Part shown: piece after piece, positions 54,878 through 62,710 of the stretch
How positions within the stretch are numbered: the first letter of the stretch is position 1
Layout: every line of letters starts with the position of its first letter
Notes under the pieces: generated by a model
The model's database searches: none
Seen by the model: the letters and a program-made list of their open reading frames with translations, nothing else
What the model was told of the DNA's origin: nothing
Origin: Candidatus Endomicrobium embiratermitis
GTDB taxonomy: Bacteria > Elusimicrobiota > Endomicrobiia > Endomicrobiales > Endomicrobiaceae
Reading direction: 5' to 3'
NCBI GenBank assembly: GCA_009781315.1
Contig: WQYI01000001.1
Span: 310,001-374,000, forward strand
DNA: 64,000 nucleotides
Program-made: the position numbers and the translations under genes

Positions 54878-56109
54878 GCCGTCTCCTTTAACGTAATATT
54901 TGGTCTTTCTTTTTTAGCTATGCAGTCCTCGGTAACAACGCATTTCGCAATCAAATCGTTATCGGGAATTTCAAACATAGTGTCCGTCAAAATATTTTCT
55001 ATTATAGACCGGAGTCCCCTTGCTCCCGAACCTCTTTTAAGAGCGTCTTTGGCTATAAGTTCCAAAGCGTTTTTTTCAAAAGAAAGTTCTACGTTTTCAA
55101 GCTCGAACATTTTTTTATACTGTTTAACCAAAGCGTTTTTAGGCTGCGTTAAAATACGGACTAAATCTTCAACGGTCAAATGGTTAAGCGTAGATATCAC
55201 GGGAAGCCTTCCTACAAATTCCGGGATAAGCCCGAATTTTATTAAATCTTCGCTTTCAACTTTGGAAAGCGCGAAATCCTTGTTTTTAAATTTATCCCTG
55301 TTGTCGCAATCCGCGTCTTTTATGAACCCGAGGCTTTTTTTGGAAAGGCGTTTTTCTATTACCTTTTCAAGACCGTCAAAAGCTCCGCCGCATATAAAAA
55401 GAATATTTGTGGTATCAATTTTTAAATATTCCTGCTGAGGGTGTTTTCTTCCTCCCTGAGGAGGAACGCTTGCGACAGTCCCTTCAAGAATTTTCAAAAG
55501 AGCCTGCTGTACGCCTTCGCCGGAAACGTCTCTCGTAATAGAGGGAGAATCGGATTTTCTTGATATCTTATCGATTTCATCTATATAAACTATGCCTTTC
55601 TCGGCTTTTTTTACGTCAAAGTTGGCATTTTGTATGAGTCTTAAAAGTATGTTTTCAACATCTTCGCCGACATAACCCGCTTCCGTAAGAGTCGTAGCGT
55701 CGGCAATCGCGAAAGGAACGTTTAAAATTCTGGCAAGAGTTTGGGCTAAAAGCGTTTTCCCCGTGCCCGTAGGACCGATAAGCAGAATATTCGATTTTTG
55801 AAGTTCGACATCGCTCGAATTTTGAGACGTAAATTCTATTCTTCTGTAATGGTTATAAACCGCTACGGAAAGAGTTTTTTTCGCGTGTTCCTGCCCGATA
55901 ACGTAATCGTCAAGAAATTTTTTGATTTTGCTGGGCTTTAGAGTTTTTAAAGGTATCTCTTTTATCGCGTTTTTATCCATGCTGTCAAAAATTTCTTTTG
56001 AAGTTTTGGCGCATTCCTCGCAAATATAAACGCCGTTGCTCCCCGCAAGCTTATGCGGCGCGCCTTTTTTGCAAAACATACAACGTTTGTCGATAGTTGT
56101 GGTTTCCAT
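54874..56109 (-). CDS. clpX: Clp protease ATP-binding subunit ClpX
   Basis: 411 residues. N-terminal zinc domain [11 protein letters not shown]...CEEC (about 11-35), Walker [19 protein letters not shown] (about 109-126), Walker [11 protein letters not shown] and the IGF-type loop [11 protein letters not shown]. Unfolds substrates for ClpP, encoded just upstream. Confidence 0.96.
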   Translation of the reverse strand: METTTIDKRCMFCKKGAPHKLAGSNGVYICEECAKTSKEIFDSMDKNAIKEIPLKTLKPSKIKKFLDDYVIGQEHAKKTLSVAVYNHYRRIEFTSQNSSDVELQKSNILLIGPTGTGKTLLAQTLARILNVPFAIADATTLTEAGYVGEDVENILLRLIQNANFDVKKAEKGIVYIDEIDKISRKSDSPSITRDVSGEGVQQALLKILEGTVASVPPQGGRKHPQQEYLKIDTTNILFICGGAFDGLEKVIEKRLSKKSLGFIKDADCDNRDKFKNKDFALSKVESEDLIKFGLIPEFVGRLPVISTLNHLTVEDLVRILTQPKNALVKQYKKMFELENVELSFEKNALELIAKDALKRGSGARGLRSIIENILTDTMFEIPDNDLIAKCVVTEDCIAKKERPNITLKETA

Positions 56110-56117
56110 TTATAAAC

Positions 56118-56723
56118 CTAACTTTTAATTGTCTTTATCACTTCGTCTATAATTCCGTAATCTTTCGCTTCTTGCGCGGACATATAATAGTTTCTGTCGG
56201 TATCTTTTAAAACCTGCTCGGTTGTTTTTCCCGTATGCTTGGCTATAATTTCGGACAGCTTTTGTTTTGTCGAAACAAGTTCTTTTGTTTCAATGTCAAT
56301 GTCCGAAACCGTGCCGGACAAACCGCCGCCGTAAATCAAAGGCTGGTGTATCATTATTCTGGAATGCGTTAAAGCGTATCTTTTATTTTTAGCGCCCGCG
56401 GCAAGAAGTACCGCGCCAAAAGACATTGCCATGCCCATACAAATAGTAGTTATCGGACTTTTTATAAACTGCATTGTATCATAAACCGCAAGCCCCGCCG
56501 TAACCATTCCTCCGGGAGAATTTATATACAAACTTATGTCTTTGCCCGGATCTTCGGAATCGAGATATAAAAGCTGGGCTATAAGAATGTTAGCGGAATC
56601 AGTAGTAACCGCCCCGCCCTGGCCGCCGACAAAAATAATTCTGTCTTTAAGCAGCCGCGAATATAAATCATAAGTTACCGCGGCTCCCTGGCTCCATCTT
56701 TCTATGACTGTAGGTATTATCAT
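56118..56723 (-). CDS. clpP: ATP-dependent Clp protease proteolytic subunit
   Basis: 201 residues. Catalytic Ser in [20 protein letters not shown] (about 98-117; the usual GxASMxA is MSFGAV here), catalytic His in [13 protein letters not shown] and Asp in DTDRNYYMS. Starts [24 protein letters not shown], typical of ClpP. GGAG ribosome site. Confidence 0.94.
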   Translation of the reverse strand: MIIPTVIERWSQGAAVTYDLYSRLLKDRIIFVGGQGGAVTTDSANILIAQLLYLDSEDPGKDISLYINSPGGMVTAGLAVYDTMQFIKSPITTICMGMAMSFGAVLLAAGAKNKRYALTHSRIMIHQPLIYGGGLSGTVSDIDIETKELVSTKQKLSEIIAKHTGKTTEQVLKDTDRNYYMSAQEAKDYGIIDEVIKTIKS

Positions 56724-56739
56724 ACTAAACTCCGTTGAA

Positions 56740-56819
56740 GAAGGTGAGATGTTGAGAAGTTGGGATGTTGAGCAACGGCTTTGCTTTTACCCATCTTCTC
56801 ATCTTCCCATCATCTAACC
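56740..56819. repeat. 8-mer arm element E19 (GATGATGA family)
   Basis: Left arm GAAGGTGA GATGTTGA GAAGTTGG GATGTTGA, then GCAACGGC. On the other strand the right arm is GATGATGG GAAGATGA GAAGATGG GT. The trigger factor stop TAG is inside the preceding unit (GGTTAGAT). Confidence 0.88.
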
Positions 56820-58145
56820 CTCTTTTTTTAGGGGCATCTCTTTCACTTCTTCTTTTATTTTGGCGTTATCGAGCAAAAATTTGAAAAGTTTCGTTTCTTT
56901 AAGCGAAAGCATTATATTTTCTTTCTTTTCCGCGAAATATTTGTCAACCGCTTCCGTTCTTCCGGGATTGGACTCTTTCATTTTGTTCTTTTCGGCTTCA
57001 AGATCCGCGTCCGTTACCGCTAAATTTTCGTTAGTATATATTGTATTCAAAATATAAGAAAGCCTGACGTTTTTTTCGGCTTCGTCTTTAAATTTATTTT
57101 CGCCTGTTTCTACCTGTTTTTCAATAAACTCTTTCGGCATTCCCTGGTTTTTAAAGTAATTTTTCATTCTTTCTATCAAATGCTCTTTCTGCTGCACAAC
57201 CAAAGACTGAGGAACTTCAAACTTATTTTTCTCGACAAGATATTCCACAACCTGTTTTTCCGCATCCATATCCTGGCGGCGTTTTTCTTCCGTTTCAACG
57301 CTTTCTTTCACTTTATTTTTTAAATCTTCAAGATTTTCGGTTCCCATATCTTTCGCGAAATCGTCGTTAAGCTCGGGAAGCTCTTTTTCTTTTATTTCGA
57401 TTACTTTTGTTTTAAAAGTTATTGTTTTTCCGGCAAGCGTTTTATTCGGGTAATCCGACGGATACTCGACTTTCGCGTCTTTCTCGTCTCCCGCTTTTGC
57501 GCCTTTTAACGCTTTGGCAAAACCTTTTAAGGTATTTTCAGAGCTCAAATCCAGCATATGATTTTTAGCGGTAATTTCAGGAAGCACAACGCCTTTATCG
57601 TCAAAAGCGTCATAATCAACGGATACAAAACTCTTTTCAGTGGCTATTCCCGTTGAAGAAGGAACGAGCTTTGCGTTCCTGTCTCTCAAAGCGTCCAAAG
57701 TCTGGCCTAAGCTTTTATCCGTAACTTTAAATATTTCTTTCCGGACGGATATGCCTTTATAATTTTTTACTTCTATTTTGGGGTGGCATTCCGCGGTAAA
57801 ACGGTATTTCAAAGCTTGCCCGATTTCATATTCAAATTCATCAACAATCGGGAAATCTATCGGAACAAAATTTTCTTTGGCAAGAGCGTCAAAAACAGTA
57901 TTTTTTACTATATTTTCAATAGCTTTATCTTTCGCTTCTTTGGCATATTTGTCTTTTATGAGATTCATCGGAGCTTTTCCCTGCCTGAAACCGTCAAGCC
58001 TTGCCTGCTGCTGAAGCTGATTAAAAGCCGAATCTATTTCCTTCCCCGCAATTTCAGACGACACTTCAATATCTATTGTTATTGAACACAATTTTTTATC
58101 CGCGACCGAAGATTTAAAATCGATTTTACCGTTTTCCTGAGCCAT
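56814..58145 (-). CDS. tig: Trigger factor
   Basis: Ribosome-associated chaperone and prolyl isomerase. 443 residues. The N-terminal ribosome-binding signature is GFRQGKAPMNLIKDKY (about 53-68). A shortened PPIase-like middle (about 160-245; DYDAFDDKGVV, GAKAGDEKDAKVEYPSDY) and a long helical C-terminal arm (about 255-430) follow. Usual partner of clpP-clpX. AAAGGGG ribosome site. Confidence 0.93.
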   Translation of the reverse strand: MAQENGKIDFKSSVADKKLCSITIDIEVSSEIAGKEIDSAFNQLQQQARLDGFRQGKAPMNLIKDKYAKEAKDKAIENIVKNTVFDALAKENFVPIDFPIVDEFEYEIGQALKYRFTAECHPKIEVKNYKGISVRKEIFKVTDKSLGQTLDALRDRNAKLVPSSTGIATEKSFVSVDYDAFDDKGVVLPEITAKNHMLDLSSENTLKGFAKALKGAKAGDEKDAKVEYPSDYPNKTLAGKTITFKTKVIEIKEKELPELNDDFAKDMGTENLEDLKNKVKESVETEEKRRQDMDAEKQVVEYLVEKNKFEVPQSLVVQQKEHLIERMKNYFKNQGMPKEFIEKQVETGENKFKDEAEKNVRLSYILNTIYTNENLAVTDADLEAEKNKMKESNPGRTEAVDKYFAEKKENIMLSLKETKLFKFLLDNAKIKEEVKEMPLKKEG

Positions 58146-58173
58146 TATATTTCCCCTTTATATTTATATTAAA

Positions 58174-58298
58174 GACAAAGTGGAAAGTGTAGAGTGAAAA
58201 GTGAAGATATTGTGTTTTCACTATGTGAAAACTTATAATTTGTTTCGGCTTTGCCGAAACACGACATCTTCACTCTTCACTTTTAACTTTTCACTTTT
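58174..58298. repeat. 7-mer arm element E20 (GAAAAGT family)
   Basis: Left arm ACAAAGT GGAAAGT GTAGAGT GAAAAGT GAAGATA, then TTGTG. Hairpins GTTTTCA-CTATG-TGAAAAC (58213-58231) and GTTTCGG-CTTTG-CCGAAAC (58242-58260), then the inverted arm. It lies between tRNA-Leu and tig. Confidence 0.9.
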
Positions 58299-58313
58299 TA
58301 TTATTGCCGTTTT

Positions 58314-58394
58314 GCGGACGGAGGGACTTGAACCCCCACACCTTGCGGTATATGGTCCTAAGCCATACGCGTCTGCCAATTCCGCCACGTCCGC
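58314..58394 (-). tRNA. tRNA-Leu (anticodon TAG)
   Basis: Cloverleaf by eye: acceptor GCGGACG/CGTCCGC, anticodon stem TATGG/CCATA with loop CTTAGGA, a short class II-like variable arm (CCGCAAGG) and T-loop TTCAAGT. CCA is not encoded. It lies downstream of a promoter and a terminator-like leader, and ahead of tig. Confidence 0.93.
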
Positions 58395-58427
58395 ACTATA
58401 ACACTATATGTATGTATTATGCTATGT

Positions 58428-58480
58428 AAAAAAACAACGCATATGGCTTTTTGCCATAATTGCGTTATAATCCAACGCAT
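58428..58480 (-). promoter_or_regulatory. Attenuator-like leader ahead of tRNA-Leu-tig
   Basis: On the minus strand: TGCGTT (58479-58474), loop GGATTAT, AACGCA (58466-58461), ATGGC-AAAAA-GCCAT, TGCGTT, then GTTTTTTT. The middle AACGCA can pair upstream (antiterminator) or downstream (terminator with a T-run). No gene lies upstream on this strand, so the hairpin is in the leader of the tRNA. Confidence 0.6.
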
Positions 58481-58495
58481 TTTTTTATTATAAGG

Positions 58496-58524
58496 ATTTT
58501 AACATACTACATGTTAAAAGTCAA
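58496..58524 (-). promoter_or_regulatory. Promoter of tRNA-Leu-tig-clpP-clpX-lon, with internal palindrome
   Basis: Minus-strand TTGACT, 17 bp, TAAAAT (-35 at 58519-58524, -10 at 58496-58501). The palindrome TTTTAACAT-ACTAC-ATGTTAAAA (58497-58519) fills the spacer and could be an operator. Confidence 0.65.
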
Positions 58525-58619
58525 TTACGAATTCAAAATTACAAATTACGAATCAACGGCAACAGCAAACAGCTTTTGGGTCTTTGATTCGTAATTCTTC
58601 ATTCGTAATTCGTAATTAT
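58523..58619. repeat. 7-mer arm element E21 (AATTACG family)
   Basis: Left arm AATTACG AATTCAA AATTACA AATTACG, then AATCAACGGC. Right arm GATTCGTA ATTCTTC ATTCGTA ATTCGTA. It lies between the divergent tRNA-Leu and fadL-like promoters and touches the tRNA -35 box. Confidence 0.88.
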
Positions 58620-58629
58620 CGTTCAATAA

Positions 58630-58660
58630 TTGGCTATTTTTAATTGTTTTTTGCTAAAAT
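58630..58660 (+). promoter_or_regulatory. Possible promoter of the FadL-like gene
   Basis: TGC-extended TAAAAT at 58655-58660 with TTGGCT 19 bp upstream. The spacing is long, but the extended -10 may compensate. Confidence 0.45.
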
Positions 58661-58705
58661 ATTTCAAATTTGCCTTTTTGGCAAATAAATAAAAAGGAGG
58701 CACTA

Positions 58706-59950
58706 GTGGGTTTAAATTTGAAAATCGCAGTATCATCGTTGCTGGCGGTAGTTTTGATGTCGGGGACGGTAAACGCAGCAGGGTTTTCTTTGTATGAATG
58801 GAGCGCCCGCGGAACCGCGATGGGCGGAGCAGTAATGGCAAACAAAGCGGAACCCGCGTCAATTGCGGCAAACCCCGCGTTGATTACGAAATTGGAAGGA
58901 ACACAGGCTCAAGTCGGATTTACTTTGGTTGACGTTTCGGCAAAAACAACGGTTGCCGGACAGAGCAGAGAAATTGAAGGAAATATATTTTTCATTCCTA
59001 ACGCGTACGTAACCGGAAAATTAAATGAAAACGTTTATGTTGGCGTAGGCTTATTTTCAAGATTTGGTCTGGGAGAAGACTATAAAAATTACAAAACCTG
59101 GGTAGGCTCGTTAATCTCTCACTCCGCTCTTTTAGAAACTTTTTCGGTAAATCCGAACATAGCCGTAAAAATTAATGAAGAATTATCTCTTGCCATGGGA
59201 CTTGAGGCCATGACCCTTTCTTTCAGTGAAAAGAAATACGCAGATACTACTACATTAGGAGCCGTAGGCGAATTAACGCTTGAAGGAGACAGCATATCTT
59301 GGGGCGGAAATTTCGGAGCTTATTATACCCCGTCTTGGGCGGAAAAATGGGCCGCGGCTTTAACATACAGAACAAAGGTAAAACACGTAGTACAAGGTAA
59401 AGTCAATACTTCGGGTGCATTTGCAACGATTATGTCTATTCCGTCAGGCTATGGCACTGCGCCGCTAACTTTTCCCGACAGCGTAAGTTTCGCCGTAGCG
59501 CATAATCCTATAGAAAAACTTATTGTTGAAGCAAATATAACCGGCACTTTCTGGAGCAGTTTTAAAACACTGAGAGTAGATTATAATGATACCGATCTCT
59601 CGTTGGTTGAACAAAAAAATTACAAAGACGTATTCAAGCTGGCTTTGGGAGCGGAATATTCACTTACGGAAAACTGGGATCTTCGCGCGGGTTATTATTA
59701 TGACCAGTCGCCTGTAAATCCCAAATATATGGACACGCTTGTTCCTGCCCATGACAGAAACGTTTTTAGTATCGGAGCGGGTTATAAAAAAGATAATTGG
59801 GGAATTGACTTTTCTTACTCTTATTTAAAAGCAGCCGATTTAAACGGCTCTTCGGCTCATTCGCTCATACCGCCTATAGACAGCGTGCCTGTCAGCTATG
59901 AAAACAGTTCAAGCAATATTGTAGGATTGAACTTTAAATACATGTTTTAA
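58706..59950 (+). CDS. OmpP1/FadL-family outer-membrane protein
   Basis: 414 residues from a GTG at 58706 with AGGAGG 5 nt upstream; the longer frame from 58670 lacks a ribosome site. Signal peptide ending TVNAAGF (about 1-26), then FSLYEWSARGTAMGGAVMANKAE (about 26-48), the typical FadL/TodX plug-like start with AANPALI. The rest is a beta-barrel ending YMF. Probable channel for hydrophobic compounds such as long-chain fatty acids. A strong terminator follows. Confidence 0.9.
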   Translation: MGLNLKIAVSSLLAVVLMSGTVNAAGFSLYEWSARGTAMGGAVMANKAEPASIAANPALITKLEGTQAQVGFTLVDVSAKTTVAGQSREIEGNIFFIPNAYVTGKLNENVYVGVGLFSRFGLGEDYKNYKTWVGSLISHSALLETFSVNPNIAVKINEELSLAMGLEAMTLSFSEKKYADTTTLGAVGELTLEGDSISWGGNFGAYYTPSWAEKWAAALTYRTKVKHVVQGKVNTSGAFATIMSIPSGYGTAPLTFPDSVSFAVAHNPIEKLIVEANITGTFWSSFKTLRVDYNDTDLSLVEQKNYKDVFKLALGAEYSLTENWDLRAGYYYDQSPVNPKYMDTLVPAHDRNVFSIGAGYKKDNWGIDFSYSYLKAADLNGSSAHSLIPPIDSVPVSYENSSSNIVGLNFKYMF

Positions 59951-59965
59951 CGTTTTTATTTAACG

Positions 59966-60006
59966 CAAACGCCGCCGCATTATTTTAAATAGTGCGGCGG
60001 CGTTTG
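59966..60006 (+). terminator. Terminator after the FadL-like gene
   Basis: CAAACGCCGCCGCA ... TGCGGCGGCGTTTG: a 14-bp perfect stem with a 13-nt AT-rich loop (TTATTTTAAATAG), followed by GTTT. Confidence 0.8.
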
Positions 60007-60022
60007 GTTTAAAAGAGGTTTT

Positions 60023-60166
60023 ATGGGATTAGAAAGAATAAAAAATTCTATTAAAAAAGGCTGGCGCGTCTGGCTTGCATTGTTTCTTTTAATTTTAATA
60101 AGTATTATCGGAATAGTAATACTAACAGGAACAAAACTCACATTTCTTCAAAAATTTGTTTTTTAA
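60023..60166 (+). CDS. 47-residue single-helix membrane protein
   Basis: Read by hand: MGLERIKNSIKKGWRVWLAL, then a hydrophobic helix (about 16-38: WLALFLLILISIIGIVILTG) and TKLTFLQKFVF. A ribosome site (AAAGAGG) 6 nt before the ATG supports it. It follows the FadL-like gene past its terminator. Unknown function. Confidence 0.55.
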   Translation: MGLERIKNSIKKGWRVWLALFLLILISIIGIVILTGTKLTFLQKFVF

Positions 60167-60205
60167 AGCCATAACCGCCAACTGTCGAAAAACAACAAGA
60201 GACCT

Positions 60206-60316
60206 GTCATTCCGGGCTTGACCCGGAATCCATTTTTGCTAAAATAATATGTTATTCCTTATGTCTTTTAACAACCAACTTGGATACCCGTTTTCACAGG
60301 TATGACAGCCAAGACG
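60206..60316. repeat. Interspersed repeat, GTCATTCC-GGAATCC type (copy 4)
   Basis: GTCATTCCGGG-CTTGAC-CCCGGAATCC, about 60 bp of AT-rich sequence, then GGATACCCG...CAGGTATGAC. The end pairing GTCAT...GGAATCC / GGATACC...ATGAC matches the other copies. Confidence 0.65.
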
Positions 60317-60329
60317 GGAACAAATTTAT

Positions 60330-61259
60330 CTATTGAAAAATAAAACGTTTATCTGATATTTTTTCAAGCCAGAATTCTTTTATCTCTTCCGTAACGTCTA
60401 ATCTGGAATTCCCCCAATTATAGTTTACAAACATCGGCTGTTCATCCCAATCGGCGTTTATATAACACAATGCTTTAACATTATTATTTTCTATGAATCT
60501 GAAAAGTTTTTTATACCAATTTATTTTTCCATCCGGCTTCAAATCATGCCCTAACATTGGCGAGCATTCAGCTATCATCAGCGGTTTATTATGCCTCTGC
60601 GAAAATTTTAACATAGGAATCCACTGAGGATTGGTAAAATAAGAAATAGCGCACCAATCAACATATTCATCGCCCGGATACCATGCCTCTATTCCGCGAG
60701 GATTTAGCGCCGCGTAAGAATGCCATACATATGAGACGTTTTTAACTTTAAGTTTGTCAAATTTGTCAACTATTCTTTGGTATGCTTTTACATACAGTTC
60801 CGGATCGTACCCGTTTTCCGGATAATCAAATTCATATCCGATTCTTAAAAATACCGGAACGTTTGCTTTTTTAATCCATTCTGCAAATTTACTTATATTA
60901 TTGTCTAAATACCCGTCTATAACCTTTTGCAAGTCCCCTGCCAGATATAATCCTATCTGTAACGCCGCGCCCGGATACTTTTCCAGAATATGCCTTCCGC
61001 TTGTTTCACCCGCGCCGAGATCAACGTTTTCATCAAGCCCTTCCAGCCTGCTTAACGACGTATAAATCATAAACCCGTACGGCACTCTTCCGTTTATTTT
61101 GACAAAATGATCGCTGTCTGCGTTATTTTGTCCGCCGAAAACATAAGTTTTGCCGTCACTGGGAATAAATCTTCCTGCTTGTTTAGCATCCCTTGCTAAA
61201 GTTGCACAAGAGCATAACGACAATAAAACAAAAAAACTAAAAAATGTTTTTATATTCAT
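60330..61259 (-). CDS. Lipoprotein with GH26-like glycoside hydrolase domain
   Basis: 309 residues. A lipoprotein signal ends in LCSC (about residue 18). The rest resembles (beta/alpha)8 mannanase-like GH26 proteins: PVFLRIGYEFDYPENGYDPELYVKAY (about 133-158) with a probable acid/base Glu; WYPGDEYVDWCAISYF (about 192-207); and a nucleophile-like Glu in PLMIAECSPML (about 227-237). The family call is by motif order and remains tentative; the substrate is unknown. It lies in an AT-rich accessory patch. Confidence 0.65.
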   Translation of the reverse strand: MNIKTFFSFFVLLSLCSCATLARDAKQAGRFIPSDGKTYVFGGQNNADSDHFVKINGRVPYGFMIYTSLSRLEGLDENVDLGAGETSGRHILEKYPGAALQIGLYLAGDLQKVIDGYLDNNISKFAEWIKKANVPVFLRIGYEFDYPENGYDPELYVKAYQRIVDKFDKLKVKNVSYVWHSYAALNPRGIEAWYPGDEYVDWCAISYFTNPQWIPMLKFSQRHNKPLMIAECSPMLGHDLKPDGKINWYKKLFRFIENNNVKALCYINADWDEQPMFVNYNWGNSRLDVTEEIKEFWLEKISDKRFIFQ

Positions 61260-61403
61260 TTATAAGGCTTCTTTTGTGGATTTTATATCCGATATTATAC
61301 AAAAAAGAAATTGAAATTTAGTAATTAAACAAGGATAGATAAAAGAATAAGGCAAGTAAAATGTTTAACAAGTTTTTCAGTGATATTGTATATTTCAAAA
61401 TGT

Positions 61404-61631
61404 CTATGTTTTCAAGTTATTTGCCTGATTTATTTTTTGAAATACTTCTTGAACATCTTCCGTTACAGATACACTGTTTCCATGTACTTTGAATACAATT
61501 ACTGACCCTCCTGATCTGATTGGCACAACATAGAGGATTTCTTCTGGATCTACAACTACATCGCCGCTTTTGTTATGTAGAAGTATAAACGAAAAACAAA
61601 TACATAATAATAAACAAATCAGTTTTTTCAT
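61404..61631 (-). CDS. Small secreted hypothetical protein
   Basis: 75 residues, not recognised. Signal-like hydrophobic N-terminus (LICLLLCICFSFILL, about 4-18), then a short VVVDPEEILYVVPIRSGGSV region and a charged C-terminus. A weak ribosome site (GGGAG) precedes it. No homologue comes to mind. Confidence 0.45.
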   Translation of the reverse strand: MKKLICLLLCICFSFILLHNKSGDVVVDPEEILYVVPIRSGGSVIVFKVHGNSVSVTEDVQEVFQKINQANNLKT

Positions 61632-61736
61632 AAAATTTCTCCCGTAAGGTTAAAAATTGACTACAATTAAATAACACCTACAGCAGTTTTTTTATTGCAA
61701 GTACCAACATTTTATAATGATCTAAAAGAATATTAT

Positions 61737-61814
61737 AAAAAATCAGAATGCAGTCAAAGATATTGCTTTATATTTGAAACTAACTATTTCAGTAACAATA
61801 TTTTCATTCTGATT
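61737..61814 (-). terminator. Long nested hairpin after the 61844 gene
   Basis: AATCAGAATG (61741-61750) pairs with CATTCTGATT (61805-61814). Nested inside are ATATTG/CAATAT and TGAAA/TTTCA. On the minus strand the structure ends in TTTTTT, so it could be a terminator or a small structured RNA. This 212-bp gap holds no gene. Confidence 0.45.
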
Positions 61815-61843
61815 ATTATAATAACTCAAGATAACGCAAATGA

Positions 61844-62710
61844 CTAAGACACATATCCTTTCGCATATCTATCTTTTACTATTTCTTGATTTCTAATAAA
61901 AATTCTTCCATACAATTGTTCATAATTTTTTGAAGTTTTATATATGTATTCAATATCTAAAAAATCGTCCCACCAGCTATCATTATAATATTTTAAAGAA
62001 TCCAATTCTTTAGGATACAACTCTCCTGAAAACAATTTTAAAAAATCTTTTTGTGACATTAAAATACCTTTAAACTGACATCTTCTAGTTAATGGATCAT
62101 TTAATATATACTTAATTGTATCATAAAAATTCACAATATTTGCTCTATCAGGTTGCTCATCATCAATTGCAAAGTTAACCGTTAAAGGTAATATAATAAA
62201 CTCCCAGCCAGAAAGCTTTAAAACAATACCAACTTCCCAATCTTTACTTCTAACAAAAAATATTTGTTTTGCACAGGTATCTACAATAACTTGAAAATAC
62301 TTTCGTGGAGACAAATAAAGTCCTCTATAAGTTACAAACTTATTACCTTCACCATGTATAAGCCAAGCTTTTTCTAAACCAAAAAATTTCGCATATCTTT
62401 CTATAAAAGGCAACGGTGCTTCTTTTATACCGTCAAAATATTTTTCTATTTCACCAACCAAACCATAGTTCAAAAAATCCCGAACCTTGCTTAACATTAA
62501 AGGATCATTCTTACATGAAAGCAATTGAATAGATAATCTTAACCTTTCAGATAACTCTTCTTTATATGATTTATTTGTTTTTTCAACAAAAGGAACCTTT
62601 ATTTCCATTACCGGTTCACTCTTAACATCTTTGATGCTATTAAGTCTATTTGTCTTAATAAAATCATAGACTATGTTTGCTAATACTCCATTAATAAATC
62701 CTTCAAACAT
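61844..62710 (-). CDS. Hypothetical protein with XRE-like helix-turn-helix segment
   Basis: 288 residues from the ATG at 62710, with AAGGAA; the longer frame from 62746 has no ribosome site. Not recognised as a named family. Residues about 50-115 look like a degenerate phage-repressor-type HTH, ending in FIERYAKFFGLEKAWLIHGEG, the usual last helix of such domains. The C-terminal 170 residues are aromatic-rich, unknown and include SWWDDFLDIEYIYK. AT-rich codon use differs from neighbouring housekeeping genes, suggesting acquired DNA. Confidence 0.55.
   Translation of the reverse strand: MFEGFINGVLANIVYDFIKTNRLNSIKDVKSEPVMEIKVPFVEKTNKSYKEELSERLRLSIQLLSCKNDPLMLSKVRDFLNYGLVGEIEKYFDGIKEAPLPFIERYAKFFGLEKAWLIHGEGNKFVTYRGLYLSPRKYFQVIVDTCAKQIFFVRSKDWEVGIVLKLSGWEFIILPLTVNFAIDDEQPDRANIVNFYDTIKYILNDPLTRRCQFKGILMSQKDFLKLFSGELYPKELDSLKYYNDSWWDDFLDIEYIYKTSKNYEQLYGRIFIRNQEIVKDRYAKGYVS

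Noticed and set aside
58395-58500. T-box riboswitch ahead of tRNA-Leu
   Set aside because: The leader is far too short and lacks a specifier loop and the T-box sequence.
3010-58619. Heptamer/octamer arms considered as CRISPR arrays
   Set aside because: Units are contiguous without spacers, are only 7-8 nt and diverge between copies; no cas genes are present.
3010-58619. 7/8-mer elements considered as ordinary rho-independent terminators
   Set aside because: They lie inside apparent operons, the arms are AT-rich with many mismatches and there is no consistent T-run. The true terminators at 34436, 49491 and 59966 look different.
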